NCBI GenBank assembly: GCA_034440635.1
Contig: JAOTON010001135.1
Coordinates: forward strand, 248,001-312,000
DNA from: Lepas anatifera
Lineage: Eukaryota > Arthropoda > Thecostraca > Lepadidae
Direction: 5' to 3'
DNA: 64,000 nt
The notes beneath the pieces were generated by a model, which was not told the DNA's origin, made no database searches, and was given only the letters and a program-made list of their open reading frames with translations. Position numbers and translations under genes: made by a program. Numbering within the stretch: the stretch's first letter is position 1; each line of letters begins with the position of its first letter. Below are positions 35,121 through 47,927 of the stretch, piece by piece.

Positions 35121-35280
35121 CCCCCCCGCCCCCTCCCCCAGGAGGATAGGCAGACATGGGTTTGCCCCCAAAACTTGGATCTGCGTCCGCCCCTGCCTTT
35201 ATCCGGCCCCTAATTACCCAGTAATGATGTCCCAAAGATTTATTTCAGCTTCGGGCATCCAGGAAGTCATGCCACTATAC

Positions 35281-35533
35281 CATAAGCGGATCCAGGGGGA
35301 CACGTGCCCCCCCCGATCGACCCTCGGCGCCCCATGAAGTGGTCACAGCGCCCCCTGAAAGGTCGATAGCGCCCCCTGAAATGCTACTTCCTACCCCCTC
35401 CCCCCAGGATGCGAAAATCGTCGCCCACCGATAGGATTTTGCGCCCATCTGGTAGGTTTTGTCGGTCAAAAGTGGCGCCTCCCCCGGGCCGGAAGTCGTC
35501 CCCCCCCGATCGGCATTCCTGGATCCGCCTATG
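35281..35533. mobile_element. CATAGGCGG MITE (left arm)
   Basis: 253 bp, 8 bp duplication CACTATAC at 35273-35280 and 35534-35541, left end drifted to CATAAGCGG. It is mirrored at 48880-49128. The rest of the arm to 36484 has short open frames conserved between arms only because the arms are copies. Confidence 0.9.
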
Positions 35534-36483
35534 CACTATACTCCCCCGATGTAATCTCTGTACCTAGGTTCCTACCTACCTGAACACAGGCGTAGAAACA
35601 GAGGGACCAGGGGCCATGGCAGCTCCAAAATCTGGCCAAAACAATTAATAATCACACTCATCTCAGCCAAAATAGGCGGAAGTTGGACATTTTAATAATC
35701 AGACGGTGCAGAAGGCAACGAGGAGTCCAAATTCAAAGAATTCTTGGTCGTAGCATGGAAAGTTCCTTGTCAGCTTCATTTGGAAGTTTGGCTGGCCCCT
35801 CCAATATTCTGGACGTTCCTGCGCCTATGTGCCTGAACCTACCTGTTGGCACTTCCCAAAACTCTACCAGTCTTGAATCCTCCAGTGAAAAAAGTGACAT
35901 TAAAAATTGTTCACCTCCTCACACTCAACTAAAATATCACACCAATAAAATACCTAACTTCACAAGCATGTTTCACGGCCTTCTGCGATTGCACACATAC
36001 CTGCGGTCTGAAAAACTGAGCAGCAATGGTGGACGCCGGACGGTATAGTGGTGAGAAACCAACTGTCAACACTTCCCCGGTCACTACATGTTTGTTAAAA
36101 AACTAAATGAAAAATTCACCAAAGTTGTATATTATGCTTGAGTTAATTATTTTTGATAATTTTGTAAGGAAGAAAAATAATACTTTGCTATGAAACAATA
36201 GTTGAGCACTTCACTTTCTTGCGCTTCACCACTATTTTTTCGTCTGACAAACTCACACAAATGGCTTCGTCCGCGTATCACACAAAGCCGTCACACAAAT
36301 CTCATAAAATCGACAAAAATGAGGACCGGCTAAAAACAATATTTTACGACAAGAAACAATCAAAGAACGCAATTTCAGCATTGAAAATACCGAGCCCCAA
36401 AAAATGTCCTCGGTAGTGGCATGCGGACCTCGGTAGTCCGACGTGTAATCATAAACTAGCCTCGGTAGTCACGACGTACAAGT

Positions 36484-36768
<285 letters not shown>

Positions 36769-36904
36769 GTCTAATACGGTAACTCAGGTCGTAACCGGCG
36801 CAACTTCCGCCTTAAAGCTGACAGCGGACTGCAGTTGTGGTGTTAGTGGACTAAGCACGGACGCCACACAATAGCTGATTTACAGTCTACCGTATTCAGT
36901 CCCG

Positions 36905-37350
36905 ATTCGAGGTGATCTGAAGACAGTAATCCTGCCTTGTTCTGCGTTCCCTGGTCCGAAATTGTAGTACAGATATACTGCCTTGTGCTGTGTTCCCTGG
37001 TTCAATTTTGTGGCACAGACATTGCCTGCAAAGCACTCAGTTCTCCATACAGGATGATCCCTTTAAGAGATATCAATGAATATGCACATTTACATGCATT
37101 GATGCATGCATACATGCATGCATACAAACATGCACACATTTAAAAAACATCAACTAACGAGTCAGATGCGGGATCCGTCGTGCTAATACTTGTGGCATCG
37201 GCCCTAGTGAGTACTGCGGTACAGTATTACTCCCAGGTTTAGGTATGACGGCACAGCATTCTCCCAGTCGGGTGAGCAGTGCGGCACAGTATAAAGCAGA
37301 CCAAGCAATTACTCCGGCACAGTATCATACAGTGCCGGACTAATTGCTTA
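36905..37350. repeat. Short imperfect repeats in the spacer
   Basis: CTGCCTTGT.CTG.GTTCCCTGGT occurs at about 36930 and 36978. A CATG/ATGC-rich simple tract lies at about 37080-37135. CGGCACAGTAT-type words occur four times between 37205 and 37325. Confidence 0.6.
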
Positions 37351-37351
37351 A

Positions 37352-38169
37352 CACGCGCATTGACGGGGGTTTTTCGGAGATAGCATAAAAACGGCGGCGC
37401 GTGGCGCCACCGTACTTGGCATACCTTTTCCCTCATCATTTTTACAACTTCTGTGAAAATTTTAAGGTTAGGTTATCTCATGTCAGGTCACCAGTACAGG
37501 TCAAGTGACCTGACCTCAAAATAAGTTTAAGATAGCATAAGTCGGAGCAGCGTGAACTTATCCGATTGAAACTCATATCACATAATGGGCCCACCGAGTT
37601 CTCTAAAATATGTTCCTGTATTTTTGATATCGGTGACCTAAGGTCAGGTACGTGGCATGACCTCTCCATTTGAATACATGGGAAAAATGGAGTTTACTGT
37701 ATAAATCAGTAACGGATAGTGATAGAGCGTTTATTTTAGCTTCATTAGACTCGCCTTGGCTTTGCGGTTCTAATAATATGCATTTTATATAATGTGACCC
37801 TGACCTGACCTCAGGTCAGGTCAAATCCTTGATTTGACCTAGCAAGGTCAAATTATATATCATTCGATTCAGCTTGCTGCGAGGATTCATATAGTTCAAG
37901 TCGTTTTGCTCTATCTTTTGTTGTTCAGATGTAATGGTCGAAAACTTAATTTACATGTTATCACTATACCTACGGCACGTTTTGACCTCTCGTGACCTTA
38001 AATGTGACCTGAAAAAAGGTTTAAATATTTTCGATGGAGAAGTGAATGGGCAGCCCAACACCGTTTACCGTTTTTCGCTACCTACCGTGGTTCTCGAGAT
38101 CTTAGGGGGCGGGTACCCGCCTTCCCCTCGTCAAAGCGAAGGTGGCTCAGACCCCCGTCAATGCGCGTG
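37352..38169. mobile_element. TTAA element, CACGCGCATTGACGG family (spacer)
   Basis: 818 bp, TTAA at 37348-37351 and 38170-38173. The left end lacks the palindromic GTACCC block present in other copies. The central direct, inverted and everted AGGTCA motifs are kept (about 37484-37516, 37796-37822). Confidence 0.85.
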
Positions 38170-38329
38170 TTAATGAGCATGATGCTTGCCAGCACAATGT
38201 TCAGAGGTGTGCGGGCGCTGCAGCGCGAACACGGCTCGTGAAAATAAGGGAATAAGCTAACGGCGGACCATGGTTATAGAGCGATGGTCGCAATGAATCT
38301 TTGGTAAAAATTTGGGGTCAAGGTCATTC

Positions 38330-38745
38330 AAGGTCATTGACCTATGAGGTCGAAATATGGTGTATTACCTATGATGTACACTATAACTAGCACTATAGCA
38401 ACTGTTTGGCAGGGAATGAGGATAAGCCTTTGCCCATGACCTTTGACCTTGACCTTGACATTTAGTTACATTAACTATGACGTTATAGCATAATATACGT
38501 CAGACTGAGTAACGCCATTCGACTGGAAGCACCGGGGTTAATGACCTTGAAAGTGCTGATATGAGCTTGACCCGTGACCTTTGACCTTGATGTTGACCTT
38601 CATGTGAGGTAGGTAGCCTTGACATATCATTCCAGTTATATGGCGTTACAACGTCACCACTCGGTCCCCAATGCAAGCAAACTGGTTCGATCGTGCGATT
38701 GTGGTGTTCTCAAAATGCAGATTTGGCTTTGAAAGCCTAGAGGCC
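38330..38745. repeat. TGACCTTGACC-rich dispersed repeat (spacer copy)
   Basis: Homologous to 14340-14720. Contains GACCTTTGACCTTGACCTTG near 38440 and a second cluster near 38575. Confidence 0.6.
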
Positions 38746-38911
38746 AAAAACGTTTGAATATATTTTCACAATTGTTTAACCAATCGACGCAACGTTAAAT
38801 TCCTCCAATTTGACCCCGGTATCGTGATCTGGTTAGAAGCAGTTCTCCGGCCACTTAGAAAAAATTGGGGGTGGGCCTCCGAGGCCCCTCCAGTGCTCGT
38901 GTTGAGCTTCG

Positions 38912-39600
38912 CCCCAACGGGGCTATCGATGGCCCCGCTAAGGTTTTTCAGAATAACCGACCAACGACGAGGTGCAGCACCTCAGTTGAGGGATCTACCT
39001 CTCACACCATTATTTTCCCACTTTCCCTTCACTTTTAGCCCCGGGCCACACTAGGTCAGGTCACCAGGTGAGGTCAACCAAGGTCACCTCACTTAAACTT
39101 TTAAACTCTACCATAGCTACATTTTTGAGCCGATCGATTTGAAAATTTCTGCACTTGATGAATTTTTCAAGGTCTACAAAATTTACATATGGGATTTCTC
39201 AATTTCGTTACCTGAGGTCAGGTACCGAGATGACCTCTCCCTTAGAAAAAGCGCGGGGAAACACTGTCTTATGATTTAAAAGTCAAAAGAATGATTGCAA
39301 ATGCTCAGATTTCTCACGAAAGCATTTTTGGCCACCCTTTCACGAATTCCAGGAGTGATATTTGCTCTTTGACCTATCTGAGGTCCTCACAGGTCACCGG
39401 GGGTAAAGAAACAGTATTTTGACAATAACGTTTGACCTGATCAAGCTAAAGCGCTGAACGAAACGTCATCGTGTATGTCTTTTCACTGGCTTACATTCGA
39501 TGTACGGCAAGGTCCCTCTTGAACTTGCGTGACCTCAGGTCATGTTAGGTCAAGAGGTGCCTTCTGGAGGTTGAAAAATGTTGAATGCTACATTCAGTGC
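38912..39600. repeat. 3'-truncated CCCTCGCCCC-family element
   Basis: Begins with CTTCGCCCCAACGGGGCTATC and TAAGGTTTTTC like the left end at 42965, then follows the same AGGTCA-rich body, and stops without a right terminus. No flanking TTAA pair is seen. Positions 39600-39834 show no feature. Confidence 0.6.
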
Positions 39601-39834
39601 ATTTTTCCATGTGCTTGAACAAACTGCAGCATTTTGAAATAATCTTTACAATATAATGGTTCTCTTAACACGGTTGTAATTGACAGTTTTCGGATCGGGC
39701 GCCCACAATGGTTTAAGAAAATCCATGATAGTATGATGGATCCATTCAGAGTGCTCTCTTTAGATAATACATTCCATCCCCTATGACTTTTGGGTGTTGC
39801 AAAAAAGTTTTAATTTTCACGGTGTGGCGTCAGA

Positions 39835-39990
39835 AAGGTAAAGTGCGCCATTCAGCCGACCCGGGTTCAAGACCCGGCGGCTTCCCTGAACAAGGAGCAA
39901 ACTGGCTCTTCAGAAACCCTTCCAACAGGGAAAGAGTTGGCGACGCCATATGACCCTGGCAGTTAGTGCGTCGATAAGTCCCAAGCATTA
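39835..39990 (+). repeat. SINE with B box, 5'-truncated
   Basis: GGGTTCAAGACCC (B-box-like) near 39863, then CAACAGGGAAAGAGTTGGCG and GCCATATGACC.TGGCAGTTA. It is the same body family as 40985-41136. Confidence 0.65.
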
Positions 39991-40984
39991 TAAAGGTAAA
40001 GTGCGGTAAAGCAATGGCAACGTTTTGAGTCCTGAATAAGGTTTTTGTTTGCCTTTGCACCGTCCAACACGGAGCAAAGCAACACATGCCTATATCTTTT
40101 GGTATATGATCTGCCTTAACCTCAACAGCGCTCTCTATTAGTCCTTACCATCTATAACTCGTCCGACTGTTAAGTATTAATTTTATGTACGTCTTTCTCC
40201 TCCTTCCTTCGGTTACCTTCGGGCCGGGCCCCACTCCTTTCCCCAGCAGAAACCCATCTCGCAACGCTCCTTACTTCGGCGAACTCGGCCGCCGGCTAGC
40301 CTGTGCTGACTGCTGCCATCTCGCCTGTACCGAAGAGCAGCCTCGGATGGTGGAGCAGATAACCAAGCCAAAAGATGGCAAAGTATGACTAGAAATGTTT
40401 GAACGAGATAATTTTGATATATTTATTGGTTCATGGCTTAAAGCTCTAACATTCTCATGAATAAATGTTTGCTAAATTTCTTGCAATACAAGTGGACGCG
40501 CCTCCACCAATCAGCGGCCGCCATTCACTGGCTGGCGCTTGCCTGCGGGCACAGAGGTTAGAGAGGTCACGCTAGGTACCACTGACGCCGAGTTCAAGCC
40601 TCGGTGGGGAGGGGTCGCGTGGCGAATTATAACACCTACATGCGTGATGTTGAGAATGGTGGTGGTTGTTCTTGCTGTGGGACTGAGGGAGGGGGACAGG
40701 GGTAGGAGACATTGTGTGCATGTGAAGGGATAGATGATTCATGCGTTTGTGCAGGGTACGTTATCGATAACACTGAAAAACATGAATCATAAAATGAATT
40801 TGGTATGGGAACATGCTTGGCGTGCAAAGTTTCAGGCGCTGATTTGGGCAACGAAGCATTTTGCGACATCAGGGTCGGAGCTTTCCAAGACTTTCAATTG
40901 ACACACACGTACTGGCAATACAGCACACACGGTACATGAGAGATATACAGAGAGATGATATTTCATGCCCATGCAAGGGAATAG
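39991..40984. other. No gene recognised
   Basis: A B-box-like GAGTTCAAGCC near 40590 could be another decayed SINE head. The open frames (at most 85 codons) show no motif. Confidence 0.4.
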
Positions 40985-41136
40985 GTGGCTTGGTGGATAG
41001 GATAGTCTTTTAGGCCACCGGTCCCTGGTTCAAGTCCTGGCGGAGCCTCTGAATAAGTCGATCTGATTTCGCAAATCGCTCCCAACAGAGTGAGAGTTGG
41101 TGACGCCATATGACCTTGGAAGTTGGTGCGTCGTAT
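40985..41136 (+). repeat. tRNA-derived SINE
   Basis: TGGCTTGGTGGATAGG (A-box-like) and GGTTCAAGTCC (B box) precede CTCTGAATAAGTCGATCTGA and the GTGAGAGTTGGTGACGCC body. Confidence 0.7.
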
Positions 41137-41230
41137 GTAAGCAGGAAACATGATTTTTCCTGGTATTCAGACCTCTCTTGTTCTTAAGTTGTTCTTTTTA
41201 GGTTTTGACAAAGTGGTTTATCCCCTTTAA

Positions 41231-42034
41231 CCTTTGCCCCACGGGGGCCATCGATGCCCCCTACACTTCCTACACTTCATGACCCCTCTAGGGTCTACAA
41301 AATGTATATCCGGGACTTTTTTATTTCGTGACCTGAGGTCAGTTCACGAGGTGACCTCTCCCATTGACAAAAGCATGGAGAAAAGCCGTCTTATGATCTA
41401 AAAGTCACAAAAATGATTGGAAATGCTCAGATTGCTGCGAGAAATCTTTCTTGGTCACCATTTCATGGATCCCAGCAATATTTACCTTTTGCCCAATTTG
41501 AGGTCATCTAAGGTCACCAGGGTTCAAGCACAATATTTTCACGATAACCTTTGACCTAATAAAGCTTGAGTGCTGAATTAAACATGATTGTCTCGGCACT
41601 GGCTTTCATTTGATATACGGCAAGGTCACTTTCTGAGCTTTCGTGACTTCAGGTCATATTAGGTTATGAGGTGACCTCTGGAGGTCAAGCCACTGGCAAG
41701 AGGTCACTATCTTCAACATAGCGGAAAAAGGTCTAGCATTTTCCTACCAAATTTACTAGACCAGATTGCAATAGCTCTAACGGCATGAGAGCTATTCCCA
41801 GTTTGCTTAAGCATTGCATATTTCAGTGGAAATAGCCTATCGTGACCTAACTTGACCCTCTGGAGGTCAAACCATTGACCTGAGCGCTGAAAATGTGAAA
41901 AAATTCTTACTGAATTCACACGAACTTTCTAATGCACTTTGCAGATTTGCGCTAACCCCTATTTGCGTAGTTAGGGGGGCAATCGATGGCCCCGGTGGGG
42001 CGAAGGTAGCGCCGGACCCCCGGTGGGCCGCGGT
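41231..42034. mobile_element. TTAA element, CCCTCGCCCC family (spacer)
   Basis: 804 bp, TTAA at 41227-41230 and 42035-42038, ends CCTTTGCCCCACGGGGGCC and CCCCGGTGGGCCGCGG-like. The body has CCTGAGGTCAGTTCACGAGGTGACC and similar AGGTCA clusters. It is non-coding. Confidence 0.8.
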
Positions 42035-42077
42035 TTAAATGAAAAACTAGTTTTTACACAATTTTAAGCCGTGTCAC

Positions 42078-42684
42078 ACCATCCCCATCCAAACACAACG
42101 GCCTGATTACCTTTTCTTTACTCCTACAGGGACCAATCATTGAAAACATGAAACTTTATAGACGGGTTAGAAAGGTATCTCCCAAATTATTCTGGCAGAC
42201 AAATTGGCAATCTGAATCTCACGATGCCAATCCACCTCCCAAGGCCTTTGTGGGAGCCGCGGAACTTAATCTGTGTTCAACCAGGGCTCCTTGTCACGAC
42301 AAAACCAGTGGGCATAACAAATGAGTTTTGTCTCCAATGTGTCTTAACTTGCAACATAATGACAGATATCACAGGCTCTGCTGGTTTTTCTGTTGACTCA
42401 TTACATGAGTTGGCTGACTTATCTTTAAATCTATCCAAAACAGTTTGTTTTGGCTTCATTCATGAAAATTCGATGATATTTTTCCGGTTTTGGCCGAGTT
42501 TTCATTCTCCGTCAATACTTGATTTACATTCTTCAAGGACCAAAGGTGCCCAAAATTTAATATAAGCTAAGACATAGTAAGTGCTTTAGGTTACATTAAA
42601 AAGTGTCGTTTCTCTCCCGGGGTGTCCCCCAAAGTTGGTATGCTCCCCCCCTCATGCCAAAGTTCTGACTGTACCCCTGATGGG
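42078..42684. repeat. Spacer copy of the repeat at 29594-30187
   Basis: Collinear with the arm copies but clearly more diverged from them than they are from each other. It is interrupted downstream by the element at 42740. Confidence 0.7.
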
Positions 42685-42739
42685 AGAGCTCTCTTGATAT
42701 GTCGAATAATGTTGTCATACCCTCCCCAATACTCCGTAA

Positions 42740-44783
42740 ACCGCGCCCCACCGGGGGTCCGGCGCCGCCTTCGCCCCACCATCGATGGCCTCCCTAACTC
42801 CAAAAATATTGGGGTTAGCGCAAATCTGCCAAGTGCATTAGAAAACTCGCGTGAATTCAGTAAGAAATTACTTTACATGTTTAAGTGCTCAGGTCAATTG
42901 TTTGACTTCCAGAGGTCAAGTTAGGTCAAGATTGGCTATTTTCACTCAAATATGCAATGCTTAACCCTCGCCCCACCGAGGGGGGCATCGATGGCCCCCT
43001 AAGGTTTTTCCGGGATAGCAGAAAAACGACGAGACGCAGCACCGCGGTTGAGGGTTCTTCCTCTCACTGCATCATTTTCCCATCATCCCTGAAATTTTTT
43101 ACCCCGGGTCACCCAAGGTCAGGTCACTAGACGAGGTCAACCAAGGTCACCTCACTTCAACTTTAGAGCTCTGTAAGAGCTACATTTCAAAGTCGATCGA
43201 TTTGAAACTTCCTACACTTCATGACCCCTGCAGGGTCTACAAGGTGTATATCCGGGATTTTTCGATTTCGTGCCCTGAGGTCAGGTCACGAGGCGACCTC
43301 TGCCATTGGAAAAGCATGGGGAAAACCTGTTTCATGATATAAAAGCTACAAAAATGATTGCAAATACTCAGACTGCTCAGAACAGCGTTTCTGGACACCC
43401 TTTCACGAATCCCAGGGGTCATATTTACCCTTGACTTTTCCAAGGTCATCCAAGGTCACCAGGGGTCAAAAACAGTATTTTGACAATAACTTTTGACCTA
43501 ATTAAGCTAGAGCGGTGAAACAAACACCATCGTGTTTGTCTTGTCACTGGCTTTCATTTGATATACGGCAAGGTCACTTTGTGACCATTCGTGACCTCAG
43601 GTCATATTAGGTCACGAGGTGACCTCTGGAGGTCAAACCACTGGCGGGAGATCTTTACGTTCCACATAACGGAAAAAGTACTGGCAATTTCCTATCAAAT
43701 GAACTTTACCAGGCCTCAATAGCTCTAATGACATAAGAGTTATGACCAGTTTGCTTAATCATTGCATATTTGAGTGAAAATAGCCGATCTTGACCTAATT
43801 TGACCTCTGGAGGTCAAACCATTGACCTGGGCACTAAAACATGCGAAGTAATTTCTTACTGAATTCACGCGAGCTTTCTATTGCACTTCGCTGATTGGCG
43901 CTAACGCCCATATTTTCGAAGTTAGAGGGGGGCTATCGATGGCCCCCGGTGGGGCGAAGGTGGCGCCGGACCCCCGGTGGGGCGCGGGTTAAGCAAACTG
44001 GGCATAACGCGTATACCATTACAGCTATTGAGATCTGGTAAAGTACATTTGATAGAAGAATGTCACACCTTTTTCCACTATTTGAAACGTAAGGACCTCC
44101 AGCCAGTGGTTTGACCTTCAAAGGTCACCTCGTGACCCAATATAACCTGAGTTCACGAAAGGTCAGAAAGTGACCTTGCTGTACATCAATTAAAAGCCAG
44201 TGACAAGGCATACACGATAGTGTTTGATTCAGCCCTATAGATTAATTAGGTCAAAAGTTATTGTCAAAATACTGTTTTTGACCCCTGGTGACCTTTGATG
44301 ACCTTGGAGAGGTGAAAGGGACACTATGGGCCCTTCGATCCGTGGAAGGGGGTCCAAGAAAGATTTTTTTCGGAGCAATCTGAGCATTTCCAATCATTTT
44401 TGTGACTTTTAGATCATAAGACTGCTTTTCTCCATGCTTTTGCAACGGGAGCGGTCACCTCCTGACCTGACCTCAGGTCACGAAATCGAAAAATCCCAGA
44501 TATACACCTTGTAGACACTGGCGGGGTCATAAAGTTAAGGAAGTATCAAATCAATCGACTTCAAATTGTAGCTCTTATAGAACTCAAAAGTTTAAAAGAG
44601 GTGACCTTGGTTGACCTCGCCTGGTGACCTAACCTTAGATGACCCGGGGTAAAAATTTCAGGGATGGTGGAAAAATGATGGAGTGAAAGGCAGAGCTCTC
44701 AACCGTGGTGCTGCACCTCGTCATTTTTCTAGTATCTTGGAAAAATTTTAGGGAGCCATCGATGGTCCCCGGTGGGGTTAGGG
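42740..44783. mobile_element. TTAA element, CCCTCGCCCC family, host of a nested copy
   Basis: The left end (CCGCGCCCCACCGGGGGTCC) is flanked by a mutated TAAA, and the right end (GTGGGGTTAGGG) by TTAA at 44784-44787. It is split at 42961-43992 by a copy of its own family. Without the insert it is about 1.0 kb. The two halves continue into each other as TATGCAATGC-TTAA-GCAAACTGGG. Confidence 0.75.
42965..43988. mobile_element. TTAA element, CCCTCGCCCC family, nested in its own family
   Basis: 1,024 bp, TTAA at 42961-42964 and 43989-43992, ends CCCTCGCCCCACCG and CGGTGGGGCGCGGG. It lies in the opposite orientation to its host, as shown by the mirrored GGTTAGCGCAAATCTGC/GCTGATTGGCGCTAAC blocks. 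It is dense in AGGTCA/TGACCT. Confidence 0.85.
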
Positions 44784-44787
44784 TTAA

Positions 44788-45340
44788 TATCCTCATGTTT
44801 TGCGGGCGCTTCCTGATCGCCTCCTTCAGATAAAAATTTTTATTCATTTCACAGCAGGCTTTGTACTTATTTCTTGCTGGCCCAAATGCTCTTCTCCAAT
44901 TTTCGGTAACAAGTTATTGAAACGTCAAATTCTTCCACTTCCCTGGCCTCCATCTCTTCAAGCTGCAGCAGCATGACTCAACGGACAACGTCAGCCCAAG
45001 GCGGGAGCTGATTATGCGCCAACATGCGTGGCTTGACGTCAAGCTGGGTGTGGTGCAGCTTCATTTTTCCCAAATACAGTACCCTTCATGTTAGTGATAG
45101 CAGGGCTAACTTGAATATAATTTATTTGCTCTTGCATACGTTTTGATGCTTGAATTTTACGCGGAGTGACTACATGATGAGATAATCGATATATGACTGG
45201 GTGATCTCAATTGCAAATACTTTAACAGAGAACATTAACAAGAAGCGTAAAAACTGCAAGCGAGAGAAATCGAGATCATCTCAAAGTTAATGTTCGTCTA
45301 CGGAAATCATGTAGAGATTTCAATGGGCTAGCCAATCTGC
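44788..45340. other. No feature recognised
   Basis: Apparently single-copy within the window, with no gene or repeat end that I can name. Confidence 0.4.
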
Positions 45341-45344
45341 TATA

Positions 45345-45450
45345 TCGTTTTTTGCTATCCAGCCTGTCCTTGAGATCTTAGGGGGGGGTCGGCTACCTGC
45401 CTCCCCCATCAAGGCGAAAGTGGCTTAGACCCCCGTCAATGCGCATATTT
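45345..45450. repeat. Right-end fragment of the CACGCGCATTGACGG family
   Basis: GAGATCTTAGGGGGGGGTCG, AAAGTGGCTTAGACCCCCGTC and AATGCGCATA match the family right end. The flanking TTAA is changed to TTTA. Confidence 0.6.
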
Positions 45451-45466
45451 ATACATTGATCATTAA

Positions 45467-46193
45467 CCCTTGCCCCGGTGGGGGAGGTGTTAGAGCACCC
45501 GCCCCCTCGGGGTTTTCCGGTGAGAGGAAAAACGGCGGCGCGAAGCGCCACCGTACTTGGCATAGCTTATTCTTGAACCATTCTGCAGCTTTACCCAAAA
45601 GTTTAAGGTTGGGTCATCTCAGGTCAGATCACCAGCACAGGTCAAGTGACCTCACCTCAAACAATGTTTAAGGTGGCATAAGTAAGCAATGGGTGAATCT
45701 ATCGGATTTAAATTTATACGACATAATAGGCCCACCATATCGATCACCTAAGGTCAAATACGGATCATAACCTCTCCACAGGGGGGCCAAAAAGTATTCA
45801 GTGTGTCACCATTGGAAATGTCAAACTATAAATGTGTCACCAGCCTAGGCTGCAAGGTGTGACACGTTTTGCGTTAGTAGGATACCAATAGACTCTCCTG
45901 GACCATCTAAGTTGTTGAAAAACATTGCGAGCTCAAATTACAGGTGCCAATTGCAACGATTTGTTCCGTTATTGGTCTGAAGGAACCAGATCTGCATATT
46001 TTTGTCATCTTGCCCACCTTGAGCTATAACCATTTATAATAGTTTCTTTATTAGAATAGTTCTTTCATGAATTTGTATGAGCTTTCCTTCAGCTTTCGCG
46101 TTTATTGCTATCCTACGTAGGGGCCGAACTCGAGGGGGTGTTCTACCCCCCTCACCAGGGCAAATGTGGCTCGGAGTTCCACCGGTGCGCGAG
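45467..46193. mobile_element. Diverged TTAA element related to the CACGCGC family
   Basis: 727 bp, TTAA at 45463-45466 and 46194-46197. The left part (ACGGCGGCGCGAAGCGCCACC, GTTTAAGGTGGCATAAG) follows the family, but the middle (about 45790-45900) is different. The ends CCCTTGCCCCGGTGG and CCACCGGTGCGCGAG are a mix of the two GC-rich families. Confidence 0.7.
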
Positions 46194-46197
46194 TTAA

Positions 46198-47130
46198 GCA
46201 AGGAAAGAGAAGGGAAGTATCAGTTTTGCATTATGATCTAATTTTGCCATTTTGGCCAGTGAACTAAAAACCGTGGAATGATGGCAAAAGCTCCACGATC
46301 GCCATAGAGGCCGCGGAATCAATTCAAATTTAATGTATGTTTTGCGATCGATTTTTGGTAGTCCACGATCATACAATCATACAATTGCGGATTAGCGGGC
46401 TGTTATTCTGCAAACAACACACAGCACGCATACACGTATATTTCCTAAAAAACTGTCGGAAACAAAGTAAGAAGGAGTGTTTCCACAAGAAAGGCGGAAA
46501 TGTTGTTATTGAGCCTTTAACTGCGCGATGACGTAAAACAATAATCTCACTTAAACCTATGTCTCCTGGTACTTGACCTCATTCCTGTTTTCTACGCATC
46601 ACCCAAACAAAACGATGTCCACTCCAATTTTATTGAAATAAAAAATACAGCCGAATGAAGAGTGGGCCAAGGGCGACCTAACCCAGTCCCACTCATGAAC
46701 TCCTGGTCATGACGCCACTGGCAAATACCAACCACGGTTACATGCCAAGAGACATTTCATATTGCTCAACGCCCTTCCGCTTCTGCCTGGTCACCGAGTC
46801 GCATCACATACTCAATCCATAGGAGTAGGTTTGTCGGCGGAGCGGAGTATTCCCTGGTCCTGTATTTGTCTGAGAGTGGAGATTTCCTCGGGCCGCGCTG
46901 CCATTAATCAGGGGCAACAATCAGTCGCGCCGGTATGCGCAGCCACTCAATGCTGGTACCATTAGCATTAGTGGCGGACCTGGGGCACATCCGTAACTGT
47001 GGGTACGGCTTTACCGCCGGTAATGCCGATTGGATAGCCACGGGGACGCTGCCGCGGCAGCCGCGACACAGCGGCTAATCGACAAACTCGCACAACTTAC
47101 CGCGTGGTACGGTAACCAGGCAACCGGGCA
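46198..47130. other. No gene recognised
   Basis: The GC-richer part at 46750-47100 contains a small frame beginning MDSHGDAAAAAATQ at 47030 that runs into the GA tract. I do not recognise it. Confidence 0.4.
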
Positions 47131-47131
47131 C

Positions 47132-47218
47132 AGAGAGAGAGAGAGGGAGAGAGAGAGAGAGAGAGGGAGAGAGAGAGAGGGAGAGAGAGAGGGAGAGAGA
47201 GAGGGAGAGAGAGAGAGA
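47132..47218. repeat. (GA)n microsatellite
   Basis: Imperfect GAGAGG tract. The Arg/Glu frame across it is an artefact. Confidence 0.95.
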
Positions 47219-47831
47219 CTTTTTGCGACCTACTCTACGTAGAAGGTCGTAAAACCTTCAAAGCGAGACTTGAATGATACGCGAAAGATGTAGCACTGTC
47301 CCTAGCCGTGCAATATGTGAAACATTAGTCTTTTCTGGTCGAAGGATTAATGTCGAACACTTCTCTTGAAAAAAATCGACTAAATATGTTTACTCGTATT
47401 TATACTGGTGGTTATGCGAGGAGCTCCGCTGGCTGGTGCCGGACAGCTATAGAGGAGGCGGGGCGGCGGGCCTGGAGGGTAATACCGGGCGGTCAGGACC
47501 GCCCGGTGGAAGTGCGGTGGGCAGGTGAGGAAGTGTGAGGATTATTGAATGAGAGCATTGTTAACGGTTGCGTCTGTATTGAAACGTTCAGATTGCAAGT
47601 GAAGGTGCAAATAAAGCCCCGGTGGTAAGCCGTGGCAAACTGAAAAAATGTTCACTCGAATGCCAAGAACCAGGCTCGTAAGCCCGGTTGCAGACTTGCA
47701 CGACTTGCACGAACGCAAGAGTTTCTAGCTATCATAAATATGCCATTAGACTAGCACTCAGTGCTTCGTAGAACGACATATATCGAAAGTTATCCGATAT
47801 TTATGCAGTGGAAACCTCCTTCGAAACACTT

Positions 47832-47835
<4 letters not shown>

Positions 47836-47926
<91 letters not shown>
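47836..47926. repeat. (TG)n microsatellite at the inner edge of the right arm
   Basis: About 91 bp, pure. Right-arm similarity to the left arm starts at the next base (CACTTGTACGTCG). Confidence 0.98.

Positions 47927-47927
<1 letters not shown>

Noticed and set aside
47030..47242. Ala-rich then Arg/Glu-rich short protein
   Set aside because: The C-terminal half is the (GA)n tract and the N-terminal part is too short to support.
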